A DNA stretch of 64,000 nucleotides from Gammaproteobacteria bacterium (GTDB taxonomy: Bacteria; Pseudomonadota; Gammaproteobacteria; Pseudomonadales; Pseudomonadaceae). The notes beneath the pieces are model-generated. The model had not been told where the DNA came from and did no database searches. It saw only the letters and a list, made by a program, of their open reading frames with translations. Position numbers and translations under genes: made by a program. The stretch lies in assembly GCA_018816095.1 (NCBI GenBank), contig JAHIWP010000060.1, forward strand, positions 1 through 64,000, in the 5' to 3' direction. How positions within the stretch are numbered: position 1 is the first letter of the stretch; each line of letters starts with the position of its first letter. Of this stretch, positions 56,765 to 64,000 are shown one piece after another.

Positions 56765-57622
56765 TTAGAAGCTCCCTTGCACGGACAGGTAAACGCCGTC
56801 CTGGTTATCCAGCGTGGCGATTTCCCCCAGGCGCGCATAGGCCAGTACCACGGAGAGATGCTTGTTGGGGAAGTAACCGAGAAACAGGTCGGCCCAGTCA
56901 CTCTCCCCGGCAAAGCTGAGGTTGTCCGGCTTCTCGCGGTACTCGACGCCCAGCGCCCAGCGCGGGTTGAACAGCACGGCAACCGAGCCTTCCTTGAGCA
57001 CCGAGTGGCGATCACGCCGATCACCGCCAAAGCCCAGCAGGCCCAGCTCATTGGCCCGGCTGTAACGAACACCGCCATTGAGCAGCAGGTTGTAGCCCAA
57101 GGCACCGCCAAGGATCAGCCGGCTCGCGGTGATATAGCCCTCGGTGTCTTCGCTGCGCTGCGCGCCAATCAGCCGGGGAATCAGAAAATCCTTCTGGCGC
57201 TTGTGCTGAATACCCAGCGACACCTGCGGCAGCTTGTCGTAAATCAGGTCGCCAAACAGGCGCACCTTGAGGCCGAACACATCCTGGCTCAGGCTGTTTT
57301 CCGGCAGGTTGAGGTTGCGCGCCAGGGTGCCCAAATCAAAACGCTGGCGGGCGAAGGACAACTCGATTCGGTTATCGAATGCGACACCAATACCGGCCAC
57401 ATCCAGGCGGTAGTCGCCGGTTTCCACCCGCGTGGCGAATACATCGGCGCCCCACTCGCCGCGCTCGCCATACCCGGACAACACCGCCCAGGGCGTGATG
57501 CCACCGCCGGCCGCGCCCTCCAGGCTGCTGGCGCCACCGGTGGCCAGCAGGCGGCCATCGGCCCAGCTCAGGTTAGCCAACAGGCCCAGCAACAGAAGCA
57601 CACCGTGAAACGGCTTTAGCAT
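56765..57622 (-). CDS. DUF3034 outer-membrane-type protein
   Basis: 285 residues with a signal peptide (GVLLLLGLLANLSWA) and a mature part of alternating hydrophobic/polar strands with aromatic girdles and a final Phe (VYLSVQGSF), typical of outer-membrane beta-barrels. Family sequences include LLATGGASSLEGAAGGGITPWAVLSGYG and FNPRWALGVEYREKPDNL. DUF3034 has no known function. ATG 57622 lies three bases after the upstream stop; a TTG two codons earlier is possible. It sits between the GGDEF/EAL and hemoglobin genes. Confidence 0.85.
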   Translation of the reverse strand: MLKPFHGVLLLLGLLANLSWADGRLLATGGASSLEGAAGGGITPWAVLSGYGERGEWGADVFATRVETGDYRLDVAGIGVAFDNRIELSFARQRFDLGTLARNLNLPENSLSQDVFGLKVRLFGDLIYDKLPQVSLGIQHKRQKDFLIPRLIGAQRSEDTEGYITASRLILGGALGYNLLLNGGVRYSRANELGLLGFGGDRRDRHSVLKEGSVAVLFNPRWALGVEYREKPDNLSFAGESDWADLFLGYFPNKHLSVVLAYARLGEIATLDNQDGVYLSVQGSF

Positions 57623-57624
57623 GG

Positions 57625-59961
57625 TCAATGCACCACGTCCGAGGCGGCTGGCGCGTGTTGCGCCAGCCAGGTTTCAAAGGCTGACGCCGCCAGCGGCCGG
57701 CTGATCAGGTAGCCCTGGGCGGTGTCACACTTCCAGCGCGCCAGGAGTTGCAGGCTGCGCTCAAACTCAACGCCTTCAGCCACCACCTTGAGGCCCAGGC
57801 TGTGGCTCATTTCGATGGTTGAACGCACGATCACCGAATCTTCACTGTCATCATCCAGATCGCGGATAAACGATTGATCGATCTTCAGCTCCTGCACCGG
57901 CATACGCTTGAGCTGAGCGAGGGACGAGTAACCCGTACCAAAGTCATCCACCGACAAGCTGATACCGCACTCGCGCAAGCCATGCAGCACCTGCAGAGCG
58001 ACCTCCGGATTGAGCATCACCCCGCTTTCGGTAATCTCAAAAATCAGCTGTGCGGCCGGCACTTGGTATTCAGACAACAATTGGCTGACCCGCGCCGGTA
58101 ACTGCGGGTCGATCAGGTCCTCGGTGGAGATATTCAATGACACCTGCACGTAAAGGCCGCGCCCGCCCCACTCACGCAACTGGCGCATAACGTCTTCTAG
58201 CACCCAGGAGGTCAACAGCTGAATGCTGCCGGTGCGCTCGGCCAGCGGAATAAACTCCCCAGGCGAAACCATGCCCAGCTCGGGGTGTTGCCAACGCAGC
58301 AAGGCCTCTGCCTGCCGCACCCGCCCGCTGGCAATATCCAACTTCGGTTGATAGTGCAGCAGCAGCTCGGCCTTGCTCGGCGCGTGGCGTAAATCGCGAA
58401 TCAGGCGAATCTGCCGCTGCTGGGCATCATCGCGCCCCCGCTGGTAGACCTGTAGATGGCTGGCCATACCGGCCGCATCCTGCATCGCGATGGCCGCCCG
58501 GCGCAGCAGTTCTTCCGGGGCGTTGCCATCCACCGGGTAACTGGCAATGCCAATGCGGCAATCCAGTGCTACATCATGGCTGGCCACGCGCAAAGGTTTG
58601 AGCAGCAATTGCTGCAGCGTGTCGGCAATGCCCACGGCGCTGTCGCTGTCGGCGTTTTCCAGCAGCAGGAGAAACTCGTCACCGATGATCCGCGCCACGC
58701 TATCGCCGGGGCGCAAAATTCCCTGCAGTTGCCGGCTAAGCTGCTGCAGCGCCAAGTCGCCGCCCTCCGGCCCGAGGCTTTCATTGACCGCGCGAAAGTT
58801 CGCCACCCCTAAATACAGCAACGCCATCGGCCGCCCCGCCGTAATGGCACTGCCCAGGCGCTCCAGCGCCAGCGTGCGGTTGGGCAAGCCGGTGAGCGCA
58901 TCATGCAAGGCATTGTGCGCCAACTGCCGTTCACGCTCGGCAATGCCTTGCTGCATGGCCTTGAAGGCCATGGCCAAACGCCCTAATTCGTCAGCGCGGT
59001 GCAGGTCCAGATCGGCCTGATAATCCCCCTGACGCACTCGTTCGGCGACGGCAGCCAGTTGCTGCACGGGTTGCGACACCGAGCGCGCTAACAACAGGGC
59101 GCCGCTTAGTGACGCGGTCAGTGCCACCAGGGCGATCAGCAGAATATTTTGATCAAGCGACGCGAACGCCTGCTGCGCCTGACTCAGGGATTTGTGCAGC
59201 AGCGCACGCACCTCAAACCCGTCGCCACTGGCCAGTACCAGTGCTTGGTTAAGGTAGCGTTCGCTGCCGATCAAGCTCACTGCATCATTCGTCAGGTGAG
59301 TCATCCCCTCCTGTACCTGCTCGCGCTGCGCCGCTGGCAAGGTACTGATCCAGATATCAGCCCCCCCCTTCTGGGTCGCCAACAGGGTTAAGTCCAGGTG
59401 GGTCAGTTCGCGCAGCTCGGCAGCAAAGGCATCATCCACCTGAAAGCCCATCATCACTCGGGCAATCGGCAACGGTGCGCTAACGGTGGCCTGCACCAGC
59501 AGGTAAATTTTCTCGGCAATCGGCATCAGGAAAATCTGCACGCCTTCGCGCTGGCGCTGCATCACCTGGGCACTCAAGCGCTGGGCTGTGGCACCGCTAA
59601 TCTGCCGGTCGCTGCTGACTTCCAGGTTGCCGTCTAGGGACAGCATCATCACCACACTGGCATTGATCCGCGCACCGTGATTGGCCAACGCCGAACGAAT
59701 GGTCTCGGTGTCACCGCTGGCCACGGCGTCCTTAAAACCGAAGTCGGCGGCCAACACCTGAACGGCATCGTGCAACTGCCGGCCACGCACTTCGAGCAAC
59801 TGCTGAAACACCAGGCTGCCGACATCCAGCTGCTCGCGTGCCTGGCTGCGCACCGCTGCATTAGTGGCGGTTTGTACGGCTACATAGAGCGCGCCGACCA
59901 CAATGAGCAGCAGCAGAACCAATACACCGGCAATTCGCGCCTGGAAGCTATTGCGCAGCAT
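57625..59961 (-). CDS. Membrane c-di-GMP phosphodiesterase with degenerate GGDEF and intact EAL domain
   Basis: 778 residues: helix 1 (about 12-32), periplasmic Cache-like sensor (33-270), helix 2 (273-292), HAMP (293-345), GGDEF domain (355-510), EAL domain (532-770). The GGDEF motif reads IIGDEF, and the metal-binding Asp pair is lost (LGVANFRAVNESLG), so cyclase activity is unlikely. The EAL domain keeps EALLRW, NISTEDL, FEITESGVM, DDFGTGYSSL, LKIDQSFI and VAEGVE, so it should break down c-di-GMP. ATG 59961 (MLRNSFQARIAG) has AGAAGG upstream. It overlaps the cupredoxin gene by 14 bases. Confidence 0.92.
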   Translation of the reverse strand: MLRNSFQARIAGVLVLLLLIVVGALYVAVQTATNAAVRSQAREQLDVGSLVFQQLLEVRGRQLHDAVQVLAADFGFKDAVASGDTETIRSALANHGARINASVVMMLSLDGNLEVSSDRQISGATAQRLSAQVMQRQREGVQIFLMPIAEKIYLLVQATVSAPLPIARVMMGFQVDDAFAAELRELTHLDLTLLATQKGGADIWISTLPAAQREQVQEGMTHLTNDAVSLIGSERYLNQALVLASGDGFEVRALLHKSLSQAQQAFASLDQNILLIALVALTASLSGALLLARSVSQPVQQLAAVAERVRQGDYQADLDLHRADELGRLAMAFKAMQQGIAERERQLAHNALHDALTGLPNRTLALERLGSAITAGRPMALLYLGVANFRAVNESLGPEGGDLALQQLSRQLQGILRPGDSVARIIGDEFLLLLENADSDSAVGIADTLQQLLLKPLRVASHDVALDCRIGIASYPVDGNAPEELLRRAAIAMQDAAGMASHLQVYQRGRDDAQQRQIRLIRDLRHAPSKAELLLHYQPKLDIASGRVRQAEALLRWQHPELGMVSPGEFIPLAERTGSIQLLTSWVLEDVMRQLREWGGRGLYVQVSLNISTEDLIDPQLPARVSQLLSEYQVPAAQLIFEITESGVMLNPEVALQVLHGLRECGISLSVDDFGTGYSSLAQLKRMPVQELKIDQSFIRDLDDDSEDSVIVRSTIEMSHSLGLKVVAEGVEFERSLQLLARWKCDTAQGYLISRPLAASAFETWLAQHAPAASDVVH

Positions 59962-60634
59962 CGCGGGCCTTCTTAAATGCATCGCCAAAGGCGCTGGCCG
60001 GCGCACGCGGGGCAACCTGGGCAGCCGGGGCTTGTATGGCCAAGGTGAAGCGCTGCTGGTTACCGCCCTCGCTCAACTGCACCTCACCGGCCGCCTGCGG
60101 CAACATCTCTGGGGCTTGTGGGTGCCACAGGCTGGCCGAGTAAGTACCCGCCGGCAGTTGGTCAATACGCAAGCGCCCCTGGGCATCGCTCACAGCAAAC
60201 CAAGGATCGTCGGTGACATAGACATAGCCCAACATCCAGTCGTGGATATTGCAGCCAAGCACGACCACACCGGGCTTATCGAAGATCACCGGTTCACTTG
60301 GCGTGCCCTGATACAAGCGCAATTCAAAGCGCTTGGCTGGTGAGAAGGAATAGACGTGGTGGCGAATATTGTCGCTATTGGGAAACTTCACCGACGTGCC
60401 GCTGCGCACCGCCAGCACATTCGGTACGAACTGCTGCGAGCGTTGATCCATAATCGCAGCCGCCGATGCAGTCGGGGCATCGGCGAAGCTGCGCAAACTA
60501 AGTACGGCATTCGCAAGCGGCTGGCCTTGGCTGTCCAGCAGTTCAGCCTGCAAGCTGGCGGCATGCAGCGGCGCGCTCAGCAGCAAGAAAATCAGCAGCG
60601 AGCGCGCAAACGATAAATACAGGTATTGGCTCAT
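59948..60634 (-). CDS. Periplasmic cupredoxin-like (methylamine-utilization-type) protein
   Basis: 228 residues. A signal peptide (SLLIFLLLSAPLHA) precedes a cupredoxin-like domain with possible copper ligands: His92/His93 in NSDNIRHHVYSF and the C-x2-H-x2-M loop (Cys128, His131, Met134) in LGCNIHDWMLGYV. This set resembles a type 1 copper site. Homologs are often called methylamine utilization protein, though no such pathway is present. The C-terminal third is a second beta domain with a Pro/Ala-rich tail. ATG 60634 (MSQYLYLSFARS) is chosen; the frame runs to 60694. It is the first gene of the operon; the promoter should lie within 60635-60810. Confidence 0.85.
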   Translation of the reverse strand: MSQYLYLSFARSLLIFLLLSAPLHAASLQAELLDSQGQPLANAVLSLRSFADAPTASAAAIMDQRSQQFVPNVLAVRSGTSVKFPNSDNIRHHVYSFSPAKRFELRLYQGTPSEPVIFDKPGVVVLGCNIHDWMLGYVYVTDDPWFAVSDAQGRLRIDQLPAGTYSASLWHPQAPEMLPQAAGEVQLSEGGNQQRFTLAIQAPAAQVAPRAPASAFGDAFKKARDAAQ

Positions 60635-60810
60635 CAAGACGACTCGTACGCGAGGGGCACACTTTATTAGGAACAGCATCCATGCCTGACACATTGAGTG
60701 CCGCAGTGAGCCACAGCTTAGCCGCCTGCCTGCAGAAGTTCACCTTATGTCGGCCGCCATCCCCCGTTGTATCGCGGCGAGCCAGATGCAGCGCAGGCTA
60801 GAAGGGCCGG

Positions 60811-61563
60811 TTACTCGGCGCTGCGCAGGCGCTTGGGCGTCAGGCCGAGGTAGCGACGCATCGCCGTGGTGAGCGCGCTCTGGCTGGAGAAACCGCACTC
60901 CTCGGCGATGCGGATAAGCGGCAACCCACTCTCGCGCAACAAGCGCACTGCGCGATCAAGGCGGGTTTTCAGCAGGTACTGGTGCGGCGTAAGGCCGACA
61001 CTGTCCTTGAACTGCGCGTGAAAATGACTAGGGCTCAAGCAAGCCACCTGGGCCAGCTCAGCCACGCTGATGCGCCGAGCCAGGTGCTCGACGATATAAG
61101 TATCGAGTCGTTCTAAATTAAGCGGGCCAATGGCGCGCGCCTGCTGCTCACCAAACAGTCGCAGGTGCAAAGCCCTCAGCAAAACGCCACCGAGCGCCCG
61201 CGCCAACAGCGGATCAGAGCCGTAACGCTCCAGCTCGGCGCCGGCATAGCTCAGCAGGTTCTGGAAATCGGCATCCAGCTGCGGGTAGCGCGGTGTTTCA
61301 AACAACCCCGTCAGCAGCTGCAGGTCCTCACTGGATACACCCTGCTCATCCAGGTCGATGATCAACATGCGGTTATCGCCCATACCGGCGAACTGATGAT
61401 CGGCATCCCCGGGCACCAGGCAGGCACGCATGCGGCACACCTCGCCGCCACGACCATTGACCTCAAACTCCGCGCGCCCAGCCAGCGACAACACCAGCTG
61501 GTGATGGTCGTGGGTGTGTTCATGGGCTTGGTCATCAAGACGTATCAAGCGCGCGTTGAGCAT
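60811..61563 (-). CDS. AraC-family transcription regulator
   Basis: 250 residues: an N-terminal cupin-type sensing domain (HEHTHDHHQLVLSLAGRAEFEVNG) and a C-terminal double helix-turn-helix DNA-binding domain (ISVAELAQVACLSPSHFHAQFK and IRIAEECGFSSQSALTTAMRR). Its target is unknown; its transcript reads toward the cupredoxin operon, from which it is separated by about 180 bases, so it may or may not control that operon. Confidence 0.9.
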   Translation of the reverse strand: MLNARLIRLDDQAHEHTHDHHQLVLSLAGRAEFEVNGRGGEVCRMRACLVPGDADHQFAGMGDNRMLIIDLDEQGVSSEDLQLLTGLFETPRYPQLDADFQNLLSYAGAELERYGSDPLLARALGGVLLRALHLRLFGEQQARAIGPLNLERLDTYIVEHLARRISVAELAQVACLSPSHFHAQFKDSVGLTPHQYLLKTRLDRAVRLLRESGLPLIRIAEECGFSSQSALTTAMRRYLGLTPKRLRSAE

Positions 61564-61801
61564 TAAAAGTGCAACCCCGGATAAAAGAGGTGCAACTTTA
61601 ACCGTTTGCCCGGTGAAACTGCAGCCAGCACGACAAATGGGCAGCGCCCGCCGCGCCCCTTACAGCTAATTAAAAGCACCTGAATACGCTGCCTGTAGTC
61701 AGCCCCTAGTGGGTCAATCACCTTTCATTTGCACGACCTGGCAAGCGATTTGCTGAACAATCCTGTCCCTTGCGCATCGCTCGGGTTTTAGGACACCCGC
61801 T
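61564..61801. other. Intergenic region upstream of the AraC gene
   Basis: 238 bases with no gene seen; divergent promoters for the AraC gene and the small membrane protein are expected here. No repeat or hairpin stood out. Confidence 0.5.
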
Positions 61802-61951
61802 ATGATTTTCAGCATTGCCCTCGCTCTCGCATCAGCGCTGTTACTCGCCGGCCACTACCTCAGCCAGCTTGCGGCTAAACGCCATGAGCAGCACCTAAAT
61901 CAACTGCAATCAGGCCGCCCCCTGGCACTGCAGGTGACGCGCCAACCCTAG
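61802..61951 (+). CDS. Very small membrane protein (49 aa)
   Basis: ATG at 61802 to TAG at 61949-61951: MIFSIALALASALLLAGHYL, then QLAAKRHEQHLNQLQSGRPL and a short tail ending VTRQP. It has one N-terminal membrane helix and a charged C-terminus. AGGA lies nine or so bases upstream. I do not recognise it; it could be a real small protein or chance. Confidence 0.5.
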   Translation: MIFSIALALASALLLAGHYLSQLAAKRHEQHLNQLQSGRPLALQVTRQP

Positions 61952-62017
61952 TGCAGATTTCCGCAGGCGAGCCGTTGCAGTTATGCTGGCAACCTCGACT
62001 TTCGCCAGGAGTTCACC

Positions 62018-62413
62018 ATGCTCGCTCCCCGCCTAACGCTGATGTTTGGCCTTGTGCTGCTCAGTGCCTGCGCACAAAAACCCAACAGCGTCAGCCTGGA
62101 GCAGAACCAGCAGAGCAAATGCCCGCTATCACTGCACATTGGCCAGCAATTTATCCTGCGCTTGCCGAGCAACCCGACTACTGGCTTTCGCTGGTTGATG
62201 CGCGACTCGGCAACACAGGTTCTGCAAAGCCTCGGCCCGGAGGTCTACAGCAACCCTGAAGATGCCGGCCTGGTCGGCAGCGCCGGGGTTTCTACCTGGC
62301 GCTTTCAGGTGGTTAAGGCCGGCGAAGGCCAACTGGCCCTCACCTATGAACGCCCCTGGGAAGTCGGCGTAGTGCCTGCCCAGCGCTTCGACTGCACACT
62401 CAAGGCGCAGTGA
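62018..62413 (+). CDS. Chagasin-like cysteine-protease inhibitor, lipoprotein (I42)
   Basis: 131 residues. A lipoprotein signal (LMFGLVLLSACAQ, Cys about 18) precedes a chagasin fold. The three inhibitor loops are visible: NPTTGFRW, GSAGVSTWRF and ERPWEVG. Chagasins block papain-like cysteine proteases; in bacteria the target is unknown, possibly host or own envelope proteases. ATG 62018 has AGGAG seven or eight bases upstream. It is a single gene before cmoA. Confidence 0.88.
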   Translation: MLAPRLTLMFGLVLLSACAQKPNSVSLEQNQQSKCPLSLHIGQQFILRLPSNPTTGFRWLMRDSATQVLQSLGPEVYSNPEDAGLVGSAGVSTWRFQVVKAGEGQLALTYERPWEVGVVPAQRFDCTLKAQ

Positions 62414-62612
62414 CCTGTCGCCATAGGCTGCGCTAACTGGTTGGGCCAATGGGCAATCACCGCATCAGCCTTTAAACCGGCTAACGAGACCGAGAACTAG
62501 CGCCGCATACGTGACGGCCACATGGATTTGCGACCAATAGCTGCAATCAACGTTTGGCTATGGACGTTACTTGGCTAAAATGCCCGGCTTTATCGATCAG
62601 TGCGCAGCCAAC

Positions 62613-63356
62613 GTGAGCAAACAACCCGACCGTCTTTTCGCCCAACCCCTGGCCCAGGTGCCGGACTTCGTGTTCAACGAAGATGTGGTGCGGGTCTTCC
62701 CCGACATGATCAAACGCTCGGTACCGGGTTACCCGACCATTGTCGAAAACATCGGCGTACTCGCCGGCCAGTTTGCCCAGCCGCACAGCGTGCTGTATGA
62801 CCTCGGCAGCTCATTGGGCGCAGTTACCCAAGCGTTGCGCCGGCATGTACAGATCGCCGACTGCCGAGTCATCGCCGTGGACAACTCCAGCGCCATGGTC
62901 GAGCGCTGCCGCGAGTATCTGTTCGCCCAGGACTCGATGTTTCAGGAACTGCTGCCGGTTGAGGTGCTCGAAGCCGATATTCTCAGCCTCGACTTTCAGC
63001 CAACCTCGTTGGTGGCGCTGAACTTCACCCTGCAATTTATTCAGCCCGAACAGCGCCTCGAATTGCTCACCCGCATTCGCCAAGCACTGCTGCCCGGCGG
63101 CGCACTGATTCTCTCGGAAAAACTGCACTTCGAGGACGCCGAACAACACCGCCTGCTCGGCGACCTGCACATCGCCTTCAAGCGCGCCAACGGCTACAGC
63201 GAGCTGGAGATTGCCCAGAAGCGCAGCGCCATTGAAAAAGTCATGCTGCCCGACAGCCTGGAGCAACACCGCGAGCGCCTCCTCGCCGCGGGTTTCAGCC
63301 AAGTAGTGCAGTGGTTTCAGTGCCTCAACTTTGCCTCGATGATTGCCCTGCCATGA
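62613..63356 (+). CDS. cmoA: Carboxy-S-adenosyl-L-methionine synthase CmoA
   Basis: Makes carboxy-SAM from SAM and prephenate for CmoB, which modifies wobble uridine 34 of some tRNAs. 247 residues: [30 protein letters not shown] (in parts), the SAM loop [26 protein letters not shown], and [15 protein letters not shown] 62613 ([13 protein letters not shown]) matches known Pseudomonas N-termini; the frame starts earlier at 62571. It overlaps cmoB by four bases (ATGA). Confidence 0.95.
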   Translation: MSKQPDRLFAQPLAQVPDFVFNEDVVRVFPDMIKRSVPGYPTIVENIGVLAGQFAQPHSVLYDLGSSLGAVTQALRRHVQIADCRVIAVDNSSAMVERCREYLFAQDSMFQELLPVEVLEADILSLDFQPTSLVALNFTLQFIQPEQRLELLTRIRQALLPGGALILSEKLHFEDAEQHRLLGDLHIAFKRANGYSELEIAQKRSAIEKVMLPDSLEQHRERLLAAGFSQVVQWFQCLNFASMIALP

Positions 63357-64000
63357 TTAATCGCCTCGACCTCGACGCCCTGCAAGCAGCGCTTGCCGGT
63401 ACCCCGCTGCAGGATTGGTCCGCCGACTTGCCTGGCCAGATCGATGCAAAACTGGCCATCGGTCACGGTGACCTGCCGCGCTGGTACGGCGCCGTCCAAG
63501 CACTGCCTGAACTGCAGGTTGAGCAACTGGAGTTGCTGCACGATTTCAGCCTCAACGGCCGCTGCGATGAGCCGACGCGCGGCGCGCTAAAAACTGCTTT
63601 GCAAGGGCTGATCCCCTGGCGCAAAGGGCCGTTCCATCTGTTTGACGTACACGTCGACACCGAGTGGCGCTCGGACTGGAAATGGCAGCGGGTGGCCCCC
63701 TACCTCGATCTCAAGGGCAAGCGCGTGCTGGATGTCGGCTGCGGCAACGGCTACTACATGTGGCGCATGCTCGGCGCAGGTGCGGACAGCGTGGTGGGCA
63801 TCGACCCGAACTGGTTGTTCCTCTGCCAGTTTCTGGCGATGAAAAATTACCTGCCCGACCTGCCCGCCTGGCACCTGCCGTTGGCCTTCGAAGAACTGCC
63901 CGGCAAGTTGCAGGGCTTCGATACGGTATTTTCCATGGGCGTGCTGTATCACCGCCGCTCGCCCATCGATCACTTGATCGACCTCAAGGACTGTTTGGTC
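63353..64000 (+). CDS. cmoB: tRNA U34 carboxymethyltransferase CmoB (cut by window end)
   Basis: Transfers the carboxymethyl group of carboxy-SAM to 5-hydroxyuridine 34 of tRNA. The 216 codons in the window cover the N-terminal region (including [20 protein letters not shown]) and the methyltransferase fold with [31 protein letters not shown] and [17 protein letters not shown]. The stop codon lies beyond base 64000. Its start overlaps the cmoA stop (ATGA). Confidence 0.96.
   Translation, partial: MINRLDLDALQAALAGTPLQDWSADLPGQIDAKLAIGHGDLPRWYGAVQALPELQVEQLELLHDFSLNGRCDEPTRGALKTALQGLIPWRKGPFHLFDVHVDTEWRSDWKWQRVAPYLDLKGKRVLDVGCGNGYYMWRMLGAGADSVVGIDPNWLFLCQFLAMKNYLPDLPAWHLPLAFEELPGKLQGFDTVFSMGVLYHRRSPIDHLIDLKDCLV

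Overview
The window is a chromosomal segment of a gamma-proteobacterium, almost certainly a Pseudomonas. The evidence is the single polar-flagellum gene set with FleN, FlhF, MotC/MotD, ParC/ParP and the HptB-HsbR-HsbA switch, the complete ccmABCDEFGHI operon followed by FliK-like/FhlB genes, the uvrB / aminotransferase / tRNA-Asn / tRNA-Pro order, and a short palindromic repeat of the Pseudomonas REP type. The species cannot be fixed from sequence reading alone.

Layout. 1-3.8 kb: the 3' end of an IS5-family transposase, then an EmrA/EmrB-type efflux pair and an EamA exporter. 3.9-7.5 kb: uvrB (minus), an aromatic/aspartate aminotransferase (plus) and two tRNAs. 7.8-13.5 kb: mostly small or envelope genes (DUF2061, a membrane-anchored GH17 glycosidase, hypotheticals, an exported alpha/beta hydrolase coupled to an MlaA-like protein, a MerR regulator). 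13.5-21 kb: a mosaic repeat and the cytochrome c maturation operon (minus), with a small lipoprotein gene at its end. 21-23 kb: FliK-like and FhlB genes (plus).

23-52.7 kb: about 30 kb of flagellar and chemotaxis genes, all on the minus strand. In transcription order they are fliEFGHIJ, hsbA-hsbR-hptB, fliK, fliLMNOPQR-flhB, flhA-flhF-fleN-fliA, cheYZAB (order Y, Z, A, B), motCD, parC-parP-cheW and a DUF2802 gene. Four sequences match the sigma-54 -24/-12 consensus, directly upstream of fliE, fliK, fliL and flhA. The usual neighbours fleQ-fleS-fleR are not upstream of fliE; a VF530 gene and putP lie there instead.

53-64 kb: putP, an HDOD gene, then a tightly coupled four-gene operon (minus): a periplasmic cupredoxin-like protein, a membrane sensor with a degenerate GGDEF and an intact EAL domain, a DUF3034 outer-membrane-type protein, and a lipoprotein that is a group 1 truncated hemoglobin. 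This operon is the best candidate here for a poorly described system: it looks like an envelope redox or gas module linked to c-di-GMP breakdown. The window ends with an AraC regulator, a tiny membrane protein, a chagasin-like inhibitor, cmoA, and cmoB cut by the window edge.
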